Source of the DNA: Peptococcaceae bacterium
Lineage (GTDB): Bacteria; Bacillota; Peptococcia; Peptococcales; Peptococcaceae
Direction of reading: 5' to 3'
Assembly (NCBI GenBank): GCA_019420345.1
Contig: JAHZHI010000001.1
Location: forward strand, 1 to 64,000
Length of the DNA: 64,000 nt
Shown: piece by piece, positions 8,897 through 17,700 of the stretch
How positions within the stretch are numbered: position 1 is the first letter of the stretch
How the letters are laid out: each line of letters opens with the position of its first letter
The notes under the pieces: model-generated
Seen by the model: the letters and a program-made list of their open reading frames with translations, nothing else
Told to the model about the DNA's origin: nothing
Database searches by the model: none
Made by a program: the position numbers and the translations under genes

Positions 8897-11800
8897 TTAT
8901 GCATTCAGAATCACAAAGCGCTGCAGCATGGCTGCTACTTCTGTTCTTGTTGCTGTGTTCTGTGGGCGCAGGGTGCTGTCTTCGTAGCCCCCGATGATGC
9001 CGTTCTGCACGGCCCAAGTCATAGCGTCGCTGGCCCAGCTGCTGACGCTGGCTGCATCGCCAAAGTCCTCCACGCTGCCGCTGACAGCCGGACTGCCCAC
9101 GCTGCGGTACAGCATGGCTGCAAACTGTTCGCGGGTCATTGGGTCGTTTGGATTGGTGCCGTCGGAGATGCCGTTGTCGATCGCCCATTGCTGGGTGCCG
9201 GCGTACCAGGCGCTGCCTTCTGCAGCGGTGGTGTCGGCGTCTTCATAGCGTGCCAGCACGCTCCAGATCATGGCGCGGGTCATGGCGCTGTCTGGCGAGA
9301 AGGTGTTTTCAGCTGTGCCGGCAAAGAGCTCGCGGCTGGTGGCGAAGTCAATCGCTGCTGCGCCCCAGTAATCGTTGGCCACATCGTCAAAGGTTTTGCT
9401 GTTGTCGACGATTTTCAAGGTGTCGCCGTCGCTCACGGCCACGCTGATGCCGCTTTCGGTCTGCAAGGTGTTCTTCAGCACTTCCTCGCTGCCGTCTTCA
9501 TGCACGAGGATGGCCACCGTGCCTGCTGTGACGTTTTCCACAGGAATGTCAACCTTGGAGGTTGTTGTGTTCTCTGGCAGATGCACCGTCACCGTTGGCG
9601 CTGTGTCGCGATCGCTGCTTGCCGTCATTTCCGGCACTGGCAAAGCCACTGCTGCGTCGCCGCTCTCAGTGCTCTGAGTAATGGCTTCGTCGCTCAGCGT
9701 CACCTCAGCTTCCACCTTGCCATCGCTGGATACGGTGATCGTCGAAGTAGAGCCGTCCTCCTTGGTGATGGTCGTGGTCGTCGAGCCATCTGCATTGGTC
9801 ACGGTCTCCTCGCTGTCTGCCGGTGGTTCCGGCGTTACCGGTGTGGACGGGTAAGACTTCGCCGTCCACTTCGCCCAATATACTTGATTGTCAGCGTCAG
9901 TAGCAGTGATGGCTGTCACTGGGTCGCCGCTCAGCGCTTCATTGTCGTACCAGCCGCCAAAAGTGTAGCCAGCACGAGTTGGGTCTTCTGATACAGTGAC
10001 TGTATCACCGCTGTTGGCATATTTATAACTGTTATCCTCCTCATTGCCGGTGTTGGCGTTAAAGGTCACCTGAACAACAACTTTATGCGTTGAGTCAAGG
10101 GTTGGTGCCGCATCTTTATCATGCTCGCTCAAATTCTGACGCCATGGGGCATCTGCCTGATTCTGATTCAGCAGCCACGCCACCTCACCGGAGGTGTATT
10201 GTTCAACGGTTTTCTCTGTCGCTTCACCACTGCCACCGCCAATACCGTTGTTGGCAGTGTCTTGCAGCCAGTAGCAGTTCGTGATGCTTCTATAGTTCTG
10301 CCCACAGATGCCGCCGACAAAGGTGACGTCGCCGCTGCCAGTGACAGTGCCAATGTTGCTGCAGCTTGTGAGGCTGCTATGGTTCCTCCCACAGATGCCG
10401 CCGATGGTGCTGTCGTTACCGCTGCCAGTAACATCGCCGCTGTTGCTGCAGTTTGTGATGCTGCCCTCGTTCTGCCCGCAAATGCCGCCGATATTGTTAT
10501 TGTCACCTCTGCCTTCGACAGGGCCGCTATTGCTGCAGCTTATGAGGCTGCTATGGTTCCTCCCACAGATGCCGCCAACATTACTGCTGTCGCCAGCGAC
10601 AGAGCTGCTATTGCTGCAATATGCAACGGTGCCATTGTTAGTCCCACAGATGCCGCCGACATCCCCGCTGCCACTGACACTGCCGCTGTTGCTGCAGCTT
10701 GTAATGGTGCCGCTATAGTTATACCCGCAAATGCCACCGACGTAACCGTGGCCAGTGACAGTGCCACTATTGATGCAGTTTGTGATACTGCCACCATCAT
10801 TTCCTCCGCAGATGCCACCAACATAGGCCAGACCTCCACTGTAGCTGCTATTATTGAAGTAGCTGTCGGCCAGGGTGAGATTTTGTACGCTGCCATTAGT
10901 GATCATACAGCCAAATAAGCCTACATACTGTGCTGTAGAATTGTTGATATACAGCCCGCTGATGGTGTGTCCCTTGCCGTCAAAGGTGCCGGTGTAGTGA
11001 TTGATATATTCGTTGCCAATTGGCGTCCATTGAGTGAAACTGCTGCCATCGCTGTTGAGTTCCCCGTCCTTATTCAGCACATTCTCATTGATGGTAATAT
11101 CCACCGTCAGCACCGCGTTGGCGGCGGTATTTTGTGGTGTTCCATCTGTCAATGTGCCATTGACCAGCCCGGCGAACCAATACAGCTGCCCAGCGTTTTT
11201 GATTTGATAGGTGCCTGCCTCATCTTGCGTGGCTGGCTCATAACTGCCGCAAGTGCAGAAGCCATTTTCATAGACATGTCCATCATTGGTATATTCATTA
11301 TCCCTATATTCAACAATATTATGGGTTTGGCAAAGAGTTGGTACAACATCTATATCTTCGCCCGTGAGATTCTGCCGCCATGTATTATTTCCCAGCCCCT
11401 GATTCAGCAGCCACGCCACCTCGCCGGAGGCGTATTGTTCAACGGTTTTCTCTGTCGCTTCGCCACTGCCACCGCCAATACCGTTGTTGGCAGTGTCTTG
11501 CAGCCAGTAACAGTTTGTAATGCTGCCATCATTCTTCCCGCAGATGCCGCTGCCACTAACTTTGCCGGTGTTGCTGCAGCTCGTAATGGTGCTTCCCTTG
11601 TTCAGCCCGCAGATGCCGCCGACATCCCCGCTGCCACTGACGTTACCGCTGTTGCTGCAACTCGTAATGGTGACTCCCTTGTTCAGCCCGCAGATGCCGC
11701 CGACATCACCGCTGCCACTGACACTGCCGCTGTTGCTGCAGCTCGTAATGGTGCTTCCCTTGTTCAGCCCGCAGATGCCGCCGACAGAACCGCTGCCAGT

Positions 11801-12871
11801 GACGTTACCACTGTTGTTGCTTCCAGTGAAAGTGCCAATGTTGCTGCAGTTCTTGATGCTGCCATTGCTACTGATCGTCCCGCAGATACCACCGACAAAC
11901 GACTCGCCGGCGCCGCTGCTACTGACACTGCCGCTATTGCTGCAACTCGTAATGGTGCTTCCGTTGTTCAGCCCGCAGATGCCGCCGACATCCCCACTGC
12001 CAGTGACAGCGCCGCTGTTGTTGCAGCTTGTGATGCAGATCTCACCTTTCTTGAGGCTGCTGTTATACCCGCAGATGCCGCCGACATCCCCGCTGCCGGT
12101 GACACTGCCGCTGTTGCTGCAGCTTGTGATGCAGATCTCACCGCTCTTAGAGCTGTAGTTATACCCGCAGATGCCGCCGACATAAGCGTCACTGCCAGTG
12201 CCAGTAACAGTGCCGTTGTTGCTGCAGCTTGTGATGGTGCCATTGTTATACCCGCAGATGCCACCGACATAAGCGTCACTGCCAGTGCCAGTAACAGTGC
12301 CGTTGTTGCTGCAGCTTGTGATGATGCCTTTGTTATACCCACAGATGCCACCAACAGAACCGATAGACTGGTCGCTGCTATTGCTACTATTGATGTAGCT
12401 GTCGGCCAGGTTGAGGTCTTGCACAGTGCCGCCTTCGCCGATATAGCCAAATAAGCCGATGTTCTGTGCATCGGAATCGATATACAGCCCGCTGATGGTT
12501 TTATCGTTGCCGTCAAAGGTGCCGGTGTAAGGCTTGCTGCTATCGCCGATTGGCGTCCAAACATTTGTCGGTGTGCCATTGAGGGTGCCATCGCTATTAA
12601 GCACATCCTTGTTGATGATGATATCTCCCGTTAACACTGCGCAGGCGTCTAAATCCTGTTCTACATCCGTCAGCGTGCCATTGACCAGCCCGGCGAACCA
12701 ATACAGTTCCCCAGCGTCGCTGATTTGATAGGGATTCCCAGTTGAGCCATCACCTAGCGTCGGCTTTGTTGCTGTCACATCTGCCCACGCTGCCGATGGA
12801 TGCGCCAGCAGCACGGCGCCGCAGAGCAGGGCCAGAATGAGCAGGCCTTGAATAAATCGTCGTTTTCTCAT
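8897..12871 (-). CDS. Large SLH-domain surface protein with two GLUG arrays
   Basis: A 1324-residue cell-wall protein. A signal peptide (ending AAWA) is followed by two GLUG arrays, with about ten repeats (residues about 165-460) and seven (about 670-880). Each array is preceded by the same module (Y-W-F-A-G-L-V-N-G, WTPIG, GTFDG) and ends with NCYWL. One InlB-type repeat (about 950-1025), a Thr/Ser-rich stretch and three SLH domains (about 1150-1320; FDDVANDYWGAAAI, WYAGTQQWAIDNGISDG, FGDAASVSSWASDAM) follow. Every GLUG repeat carries paired cysteines. An in-frame start ten codons upstream is unlikely, since AAAGGAGG sits 8 bases before the start used here. The SLH part differs clearly from those of the other two paralogues. 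Probable surface adhesin or S-layer-associated protein. Confidence 0.88.
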   Translation of the reverse strand: MRKRRFIQGLLILALLCGAVLLAHPSAAWADVTATKPTLGDGSTGNPYQISDAGELYWFAGLVNGTLTDVEQDLDACAVLTGDIIINKDVLNSDGTLNGTPTNVWTPIGDSSKPYTGTFDGNDKTISGLYIDSDAQNIGLFGYIGEGGTVQDLNLADSYINSSNSSDQSIGSVGGICGYNKGIITSCSNNGTVTGTGSDAYVGGICGYNNGTITSCSNNGTVTGTGSDAYVGGICGYNYSSKSGEICITSCSNSGSVTGSGDVGGICGYNSSLKKGEICITSCNNSGAVTGSGDVGGICGLNNGSTITSCSNSGSVSSSGAGESFVGGICGTISSNGSIKNCSNIGTFTGSNNSGNVTGSGSVGGICGLNKGSTITSCSNSGSVSGSGDVGGICGLNKGVTITSCSNSGNVSGSGDVGGICGLNKGSTITSCSNTGKVSGSGICGKNDGSITNCYWLQDTANNGIGGGSGEATEKTVEQYASGEVAWLLNQGLGNNTWRQNLTGEDIDVVPTLCQTHNIVEYRDNEYTNDGHVYENGFCTCGSYEPATQDEAGTYQIKNAGQLYWFAGLVNGTLTDGTPQNTAANAVLTVDITINENVLNKDGELNSDGSSFTQWTPIGNEYINHYTGTFDGKGHTISGLYINNSTAQYVGLFGCMITNGSVQNLTLADSYFNNSSYSGGLAYVGGICGGNDGGSITNCINSGTVTGHGYVGGICGYNYSGTITSCSNSGSVSGSGDVGGICGTNNGTVAYCSNSSSVAGDSSNVGGICGRNHSSLISCSNSGPVEGRGDNNNIGGICGQNEGSITNCSNSGDVTGSGNDSTIGGICGRNHSSLTSCSNIGTVTGSGDVTFVGGICGQNYRSITNCYWLQDTANNGIGGGSGEATEKTVEQYTSGEVAWLLNQNQADAPWRQNLSEHDKDAAPTLDSTHKVVVQVTFNANTGNEEDNSYKYANSGDTVTVSEDPTRAGYTFGGWYDNEALSGDPVTAITATDADNQVYWAKWTAKSYPSTPVTPEPPADSEETVTNADGSTTTTITKEDGSTSTITVSSDGKVEAEVTLSDEAITQSTESGDAAVALPVPEMTASSDRDTAPTVTVHLPENTTTSKVDIPVENVTAGTVAILVHEDGSEEVLKNTLQTESGISVAVSDGDTLKIVDNSKTFDDVANDYWGAAAIDFATSRELFAGTAENTFSPDSAMTRAMIWSVLARYEDADTTAAEGSAWYAGTQQWAIDNGISDGTNPNDPMTREQFAAMLYRSVGSPAVSGSVEDFGDAASVSSWASDAMTWAVQNGIIGGYEDSTLRPQNTATRTEVAAMLQRFVILNA
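10298..12377 (-). repeat. Tandem GLUG-coding repeats inside the third SLH gene
   Basis: Units of roughly 50-80 bases carrying GCCGCCGACAT-like and TTGCTGCAGCTTGT-like words (plus-strand reading), in two blocks: about 10298-10830 and 11520-12370. They encode the GGICG-N-CSNSG repeats. The repeats keep the opposite strand open over long distances; those reverse frames are not genes. Confidence 0.85.
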
Positions 12872-13234
12872 GATTGTTTCCTCCTTTTTATGTCCTCGCA
12901 TATCGTCGTTGCCCTTCGCCGTCGATCAGGGGCTGCCCCCTTTCTCAAACACAGCAGGAATGATTATTCTTCATTGTACCAAAGAAAAAAACACCTGGGT
13001 ATCAGCCGTTTTGAGGCCAAAAAGTATGAGTGCTGCGCAAAGCCGCGCCCAGACTGGCTTTGCGCGGGCGGGTTCTGACAAAATTTTTTCAATTTTTTTG
13101 CAACACGGCGTTTTTTCCACTCGATACCCAAAATAACGCCCCCGCCCTTGCAATGATGGAGCGCATCCACACAGAGCCTTGACAAGTTCTCATGAGGTTC
13201 TTGGCCTTTTCCCGACACCTGCTGCCCGGCTCTA
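12872..13234. other. Non-coding gap upstream of the third SLH gene
   Basis: No gene supported. It holds the leader and candidate promoter of the SLH gene; small frames at 12964-13218 lack a ribosome site and family features. Confidence 0.5.
12973..12981 (-). promoter_or_regulatory. Candidate extended -10 promoter of the third SLH gene
   Basis: TGGTACAAT on the minus strand, about 95 bases upstream of the start codon; no good -35. Confidence 0.5.
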
Positions 13235-13420
13235 TGCTAGAATAACGGTGTCAGTTGGGTTGCGTTTTTTCTCCCTTTTTTCATTACCCGGCTGCACACA
13301 CAATTCGTTTGCATTGAAACGGTCGGCAGTGAGGCGTTTTCCTCCCCTTTTTCGCCAGCGCCGACTGTCAAGAGTCCGAAAGAAAACAGCAGCGCCTCTC
13401 CCGCTGCTGTTTTTCTTTTG
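13235..13420 (+). ncRNA. Candidate small RNA with C/U-rich loops
   Basis: An extended -10 box TGCTAGAAT (13235-13243) faces right and would start RNA near 13250. No ORF with a ribosome site follows. The RNA would carry a C/U-rich single strand (13265-13282, core TCTCCC), then a hairpin (13322-13327 with 13360-13365; 13333-13336 with 13353-13356) whose 16-base loop shows CCTCCCC. It ends at a strong terminator (stem 13385-13396/13404-13415, then TTTTTCTTT). Exposed C-rich loops that pair with ribosome binding sites are typical of Bacillota regulatory RNAs. The -35 is poor, and no family was recognised, so this is inference from layout. Confidence 0.4.
13385..13420 (+). terminator. Strong intrinsic terminator, bidirectional
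   Basis: A 12-bp stem with 7-base loop; T-rich on both strands. It can end the candidate small RNA on the plus strand and back up the regulator's terminator on the minus strand. Confidence 0.8.
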
Positions 13421-13427
13421 CGCACAA

Positions 13428-13460
13428 AAACGACGGCCCCGAAGGACCGTCGTTTTCTAT
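13428..13460 (-). terminator. Terminator of the LuxR-type regulator
   Basis: AAAACGACGG (13429-13438) pairs with 13449-13458; the minus-strand RNA ends in a T-run. It lies 40 bases after the regulator's stop codon. Confidence 0.8.
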
Positions 13461-13498
13461 TGTATTGTTTTGTCAGAACCCGAACGCCTGGATGCCGT

Positions 13499-14647
13499 TC
13501 AGCGCAGCATGTAGCGGTCGAGGTCTTTGCGATATTGTATGCCAAGCTTGCGAAAAGCGTTGGAAAGGTGGCTTTTGACGGTGTGCAGCGACAGGCTCAG
13601 GTGATCGGCGATTTCCTGGTTGCTCCAGCCGTGGGCGGCGAGCATGCAGATGGAAAATTCGGTAGTACTGAGGTTGTCGGCCACGTCCTCGCCGGTGATG
13701 GGGTTGTGCACCTGACGCCAGCCGGCGGAAAAGCGATAGGTGATGTCGATGATACGCTTGAAGTCGTCGGGCCAGCGCGGCTTGATGACGGCTTCGAGCA
13801 TGCCGCCGAGCAGGCCGTGGTGCTCGCCAAAGCCTTCGATGAGGTCGTCGGGCTGGGCGATGTTCCAGGCGGCGAGCAGGTGGTGTTCGGCCAGAGGCAG
13901 GTTTTTCTGGGTGACGGCGTTCATCACCGCGACGAGGTGCAGATAAATGACCGGGATGGGGTAGGTGTCCGGCTCGATGGAAAGAGCCGTTTCCACGATG
14001 CCAAGGCTTTTGGCGTGGTCGCCTTGGAGGTAGGTGTGGTGCGCCTGCACATAGAGAGCAAACTGGCGCAGCCCAGGCGGCAGGTGGCGCAGGGTGTCGC
14101 GGAGGTCGTCGGCATCGGCCAAAGGCGGCAGGTGCAGCAGCACGGATGCCGTGGTGGCAATGAAAACGGCGGCGGCGTGCAGGCTGGGCGAGGCGGCGAC
14201 GGCAGGATCGTCGAGGCTGGCACGCACTTGTTCCAAGGCGCGGCGCACACGATGGGGCTGGCCCAGGGTGAGGTTGGCGTAGGCGTAGATCAGGCAGGCC
14301 GACAGGCGCAGCGCCGCATCAGGATGGGAAAGATACAGCTCGGCGGCACAGGCAGCTTCTTCGGCGTGGCCGCTGAAATAATAAAACTCTGCCAGGGCAA
14401 TGTTGCGCAGGTGCTCGTCGGCAATGGCTTCGACGGTGTCGAGGCAGTGGCCTGGGACAAAGGCGGTGTTCATCAGGGGCATGGGCAGGTAGGCGGTGTG
14501 CGGCGGCGGCGTTGTGTCGGCAGGGATGACCCAGCCGTCGGCGTGCTCGACAGCGCCGGGCAGGCGCCCGCTTTGGCAGAGACGTTCGAGCCAGTCCACA
14601 GCGCAGTGCCATTGGGACGCTGCCTGCTGCACAGTGATGTAAGCCAT
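13499..14647 (-). CDS. LuxR-type transcriptional regulator with excisionase-like N-terminus
   Basis: A 382-residue cytoplasmic regulator. The C-terminal 60 residues form a LuxR/GerE helix-turn-helix (LSTTEFSICMLAAHGWSNQEIA, HTVKSHLSNAFRKLGI). The N-terminal 45 residues (ITVQQAASQWHCAVDWLERL, then GRLPGAVEHADGWVIP) look like a MerR/excisionase-type DNA-binding helix pair. The middle is an alpha-helical, Ala/Leu-rich solenoid of TPR character, as in large LuxR regulators, but without their ATPase domain. AGGAGG lies 8 bases before the start; an upstream in-frame extension lacks such a site. It is transcribed alone. The GC-rich codon use differs from the purine genes next to it. The SLH genes beside it are plausible targets, but nothing in the sequence proves this. 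Confidence 0.82.
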   Translation of the reverse strand: MAYITVQQAASQWHCAVDWLERLCQSGRLPGAVEHADGWVIPADTTPPPHTAYLPMPLMNTAFVPGHCLDTVEAIADEHLRNIALAEFYYFSGHAEEAACAAELYLSHPDAALRLSACLIYAYANLTLGQPHRVRRALEQVRASLDDPAVAASPSLHAAAVFIATTASVLLHLPPLADADDLRDTLRHLPPGLRQFALYVQAHHTYLQGDHAKSLGIVETALSIEPDTYPIPVIYLHLVAVMNAVTQKNLPLAEHHLLAAWNIAQPDDLIEGFGEHHGLLGGMLEAVIKPRWPDDFKRIIDITYRFSAGWRQVHNPITGEDVADNLSTTEFSICMLAAHGWSNQEIADHLSLSLHTVKSHLSNAFRKLGIQYRKDLDRYMLR

Positions 14648-14680
14648 GATGATGTCCTCCTCTACGTAATGGTTGCTTTT

Positions 14681-14709
14681 ATTATACCTTTTTTTGAGAA
14701 CAGGCGCAA
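14681..14709 (-). promoter_or_regulatory. Promoter of the LuxR-type regulator
   Basis: -35 TTGCGC (14704-14709), 17-base spacer, -10 TATAAT (14681-14686) on the minus strand, about 35 bases before the start codon. Confidence 0.8.
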
Positions 14710-14730
14710 ACACCAGCCCACTCTGCCACG

Positions 14731-14761
14731 AAAAAAACACCCCCGCGCTGGCGAGGGTGTT
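14731..14761 (-). terminator. Terminator of the purine operon
   Basis: ACACCC (14737-14742) pairs with 14755-14760, with a second short stem inside; seven T follow in minus-strand RNA. It lies directly after purL, the last gene. Confidence 0.85.
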
Positions 14762-14772
14762 GGGTGATGCGA

Positions 14773-17700
14773 TTAGAGTTTGAAGTAGTTGACACCGTTT
14801 TGGAAAATCGGCTGGATCTTGTTGCCAGGAATGTTCTTGGCGATGTTGGTGCCAACGCGTTCGCTGTGGCCCATTTTGCCGAGGATGCGGCCGTCAGGGC
14901 TGGTGAGCCCTTCGATGGCGGCATAGGAACCATTGATGTTGTATGGCATGTCGAGGCGGGTGTTGCCGTCCATGTCGACATACTGGGTGACCACCTGGTT
15001 GTTGGCAAAGAGGCCTTTGAGGGTGTCTTCACCGGCAACGAAGCGCCCTTCCCCATGTGAGAATGGGATCTGGTAGGTGGTGCCAACGTCCATGCCGGCC
15101 AGCCATGGAGACTGGTTGCTCATGAGCTTGGTGAGGGCGTATTTGGACTGATGGCGGCCGATGGTGTTGAAGGTCAGGGTGCAGTCGTTTTCGGTTGGGT
15201 CGATGATCTTGCCATATGGCAGGAGCCCGAGTTTCACTAGGGCCTGGAAGCCGTTGCAGATGCCGAGCATGAGGCCGTCGTTAACGGTGAGCAGGCGTTC
15301 GATGGCTTCTTTGAGGCGTTCGTTGCGGAAGAAGGCCGCAATGTACTTGCCGGAGCCGTCTGGTTCGTCCCCGAAGGAGAAGCCGCCTGGCAGCACGAGC
15401 ATTTGCGCGTCGCGCAGGGCTTTTTCCATGGCGTCGATGGACGCTTGCAGGCGTTCGGTGGTGAGGTTGCCGATGACGATCGGTTCCACCTTGGCGCCGG
15501 CGCGTTCGAGGATGCGAGCGGTGTCGTATTCACAGTTGGTGCCTGGGAATACGGCGAGAACAGCCTTTGGTGCGCCGTCGAGCTTGCCGTTAAAATGGTA
15601 GGTCTTGGCTTCTTTGATGACCTGAGCGGCGTCTGGGGTGCCCTGGTAGTCGTTGTCGGAGACGGTTGGGTAGATGTCTTCGAGGGCATCGTTGTAGGCG
15701 CTGTCCATGGTCTTGAGGTCGACGGTGGCATCCGGCCAGGTGAAGGTGAAGCTGGTGGAGACGGTGCCAAGCAGGGTGGTGTCCATGTCGATGTCGTCGG
15801 CCAGTTCAAGCACGAGGGTGCCGACAGCTGGCTGGAACAGAGACTGGAAGTCGCCATCCTTGGCGAAGGTGACACCGAGATGGTTGCCGATGGCCATTTT
15901 GTAGAGGCCTTCCATCACGCCGCCCTGGCCAACGCTCCAAGCGGCAACGATTTTGCCGGCTTTGATGGCATCCTGGATGGTGTTGTAGAAGGTTTTGAAG
16001 GCGGCGCCGTCGACGCGGCCGTCGTCTTTGCGGGCCACAGACACGGTGACGATCTGATGGCCGGCTTCTTTGAATTCAGGGCTGATGACGCGGTCAGCTT
16101 CGGAAATGGTGGTGGCGAAGCTGATCAGCGTTGGTGGCACGTCCATGTCTTCGAAGGAGCCGCTCATGGAGTCCTTGCCGCCGATGGCAGGGAGCTCGAG
16201 GTCACGCTGTGCAGCCAAAGCGCCGAGCAGGGCTTTGAATGGCTGGCCCCAGCGGGCAGGATCGTTCTTGATGCTGTGGAAGTATTCCTGCATGGAGAGA
16301 TAAACGTCGTCGGTCATGGTGCCGGTGGAAATGAGCTTCATGATGGATTCGAGGACGGAATGGTAAGCGCCCCAGAATTGGTTGGTGCTCATGGCATCTG
16401 GTGAGAAGCCATAGGCAAACATGCTGACGGTGTTGGTTTCCCCTTTAAGCACAGGAATCTTGGCCACCATGGTTTGAATTGGGGTGGCCTGGTATTTGCC
16501 GCCGAGTGGGAACAGCACGGTGCCAGCGCCGATGGTGGAGTCGAATTGTTCCACGAGGCCGGCCTTGGAGCAGACATTGAGCCCAGCGAGGTGCTGTTTC
16601 ATGGCTTCGGCCTTGTCTTCTGGCACGGTGACGGTCTGGTTGACGGCAGCGTCCTTGGTGGCGACAACCGTGGCTTCCTTGCGGGCGCCGGCAGAGTCGA
16701 CAAAGGTGCGCGCCAGGTCAACGATGTGCTGACCGCGGTATTCGATGATCATGCGGCCGGTGTCGGTGACGTCGGCCACGTTGGTGCATTCGAGGTTTTC
16801 TTCGTAGGCCATGGCCTGGAAGGCTTCCCAGTTTTCCTTGGCGATGACGCAGGCCATGCGTTCCTGAGATTCGGAGATGGCCAGCTCGGTGCCAGTGAGA
16901 CCTTCGTATTTCTTAGGCACACGGTCGAGATAGATGTGCAGGCTGTCGGCCAATTCGCCGATGGCAACGGAGACGCCGCCAGCGCCGAAGTCGTTGCAGC
17001 GCTTGATCATGCGGGCGATTTCCGGACGACGGAACAGGCGCTGAATCTTGCGTTCTTCGACAGGGTTCCCCTTCTGCACTTCTGCGCCGGAAGTTTCCAG
17101 CGAGTCGACGTTTTGGTTCTTGGAGGAACCGGTGGCGCCGCCGCAGCCGTCGCGGCCGGTTTTGCCGCCGAGGAGCACGACGATGTCGCCTGGTTCTGGG
17201 CGCTTGCGGACGATGTTTTCAGCAGGCGCTGCAGCAACCACAGCCCCTACTTCCATGCGCTTGGCTTCGTAGCCAGGATGGTACACTTCGTCGACAATGC
17301 CGGTGGCCATGCCGATCTGGTTGCCGTAGGAAGAAAAGCCCTTGGCAGCCAGGGTGCAGATTTTGCGCTGTGGCAGCTTGCCTTTGAGGGTTTCCTCAAT
17401 CGGCTTGCGTGGGTCGGCTGCGCCGGTCACGCGCATGCTCTGGTACACATAGCTGCGGCCGCTGAGCGGGTCACGAATGGCGCCGCCGAGACAGGTGGCC
17501 GCACCGCCGAACGGTTCGATTTCCGTAGGGTGGTTGTGGGTTTCGTTCTTGAACATGTAGATCCATGGCTCTTTGACGCCGTCGATGTCAACGTCGGCCT
17601 TGATGCTGCAGGCGTTGATTTCTTCGCTTTCGTCAAGATTGCGCACGAGGCCATGTTTCTTGAGGTATTTGGTGGAAATGGTGCCGAGGTCCATGAGGGA

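Noticed and set aside
10298..12377. CRISPR-like regular repeats
   Set aside because: The repeats are coding, of variable length, and have no unique spacers or cas genes.
10967..12454. Long open frames on the plus strand opposite the GLUG repeats (up to 495 codons)
   Set aside because: They mirror the repeat codons of the minus-strand SLH gene, lack ribosome sites and give low-complexity Ala/Asp-rich protein.
13237..13545. A 102-codon minus-strand frame downstream of the LuxR regulator
   Set aside because: It runs through both terminators and has no ribosome site.
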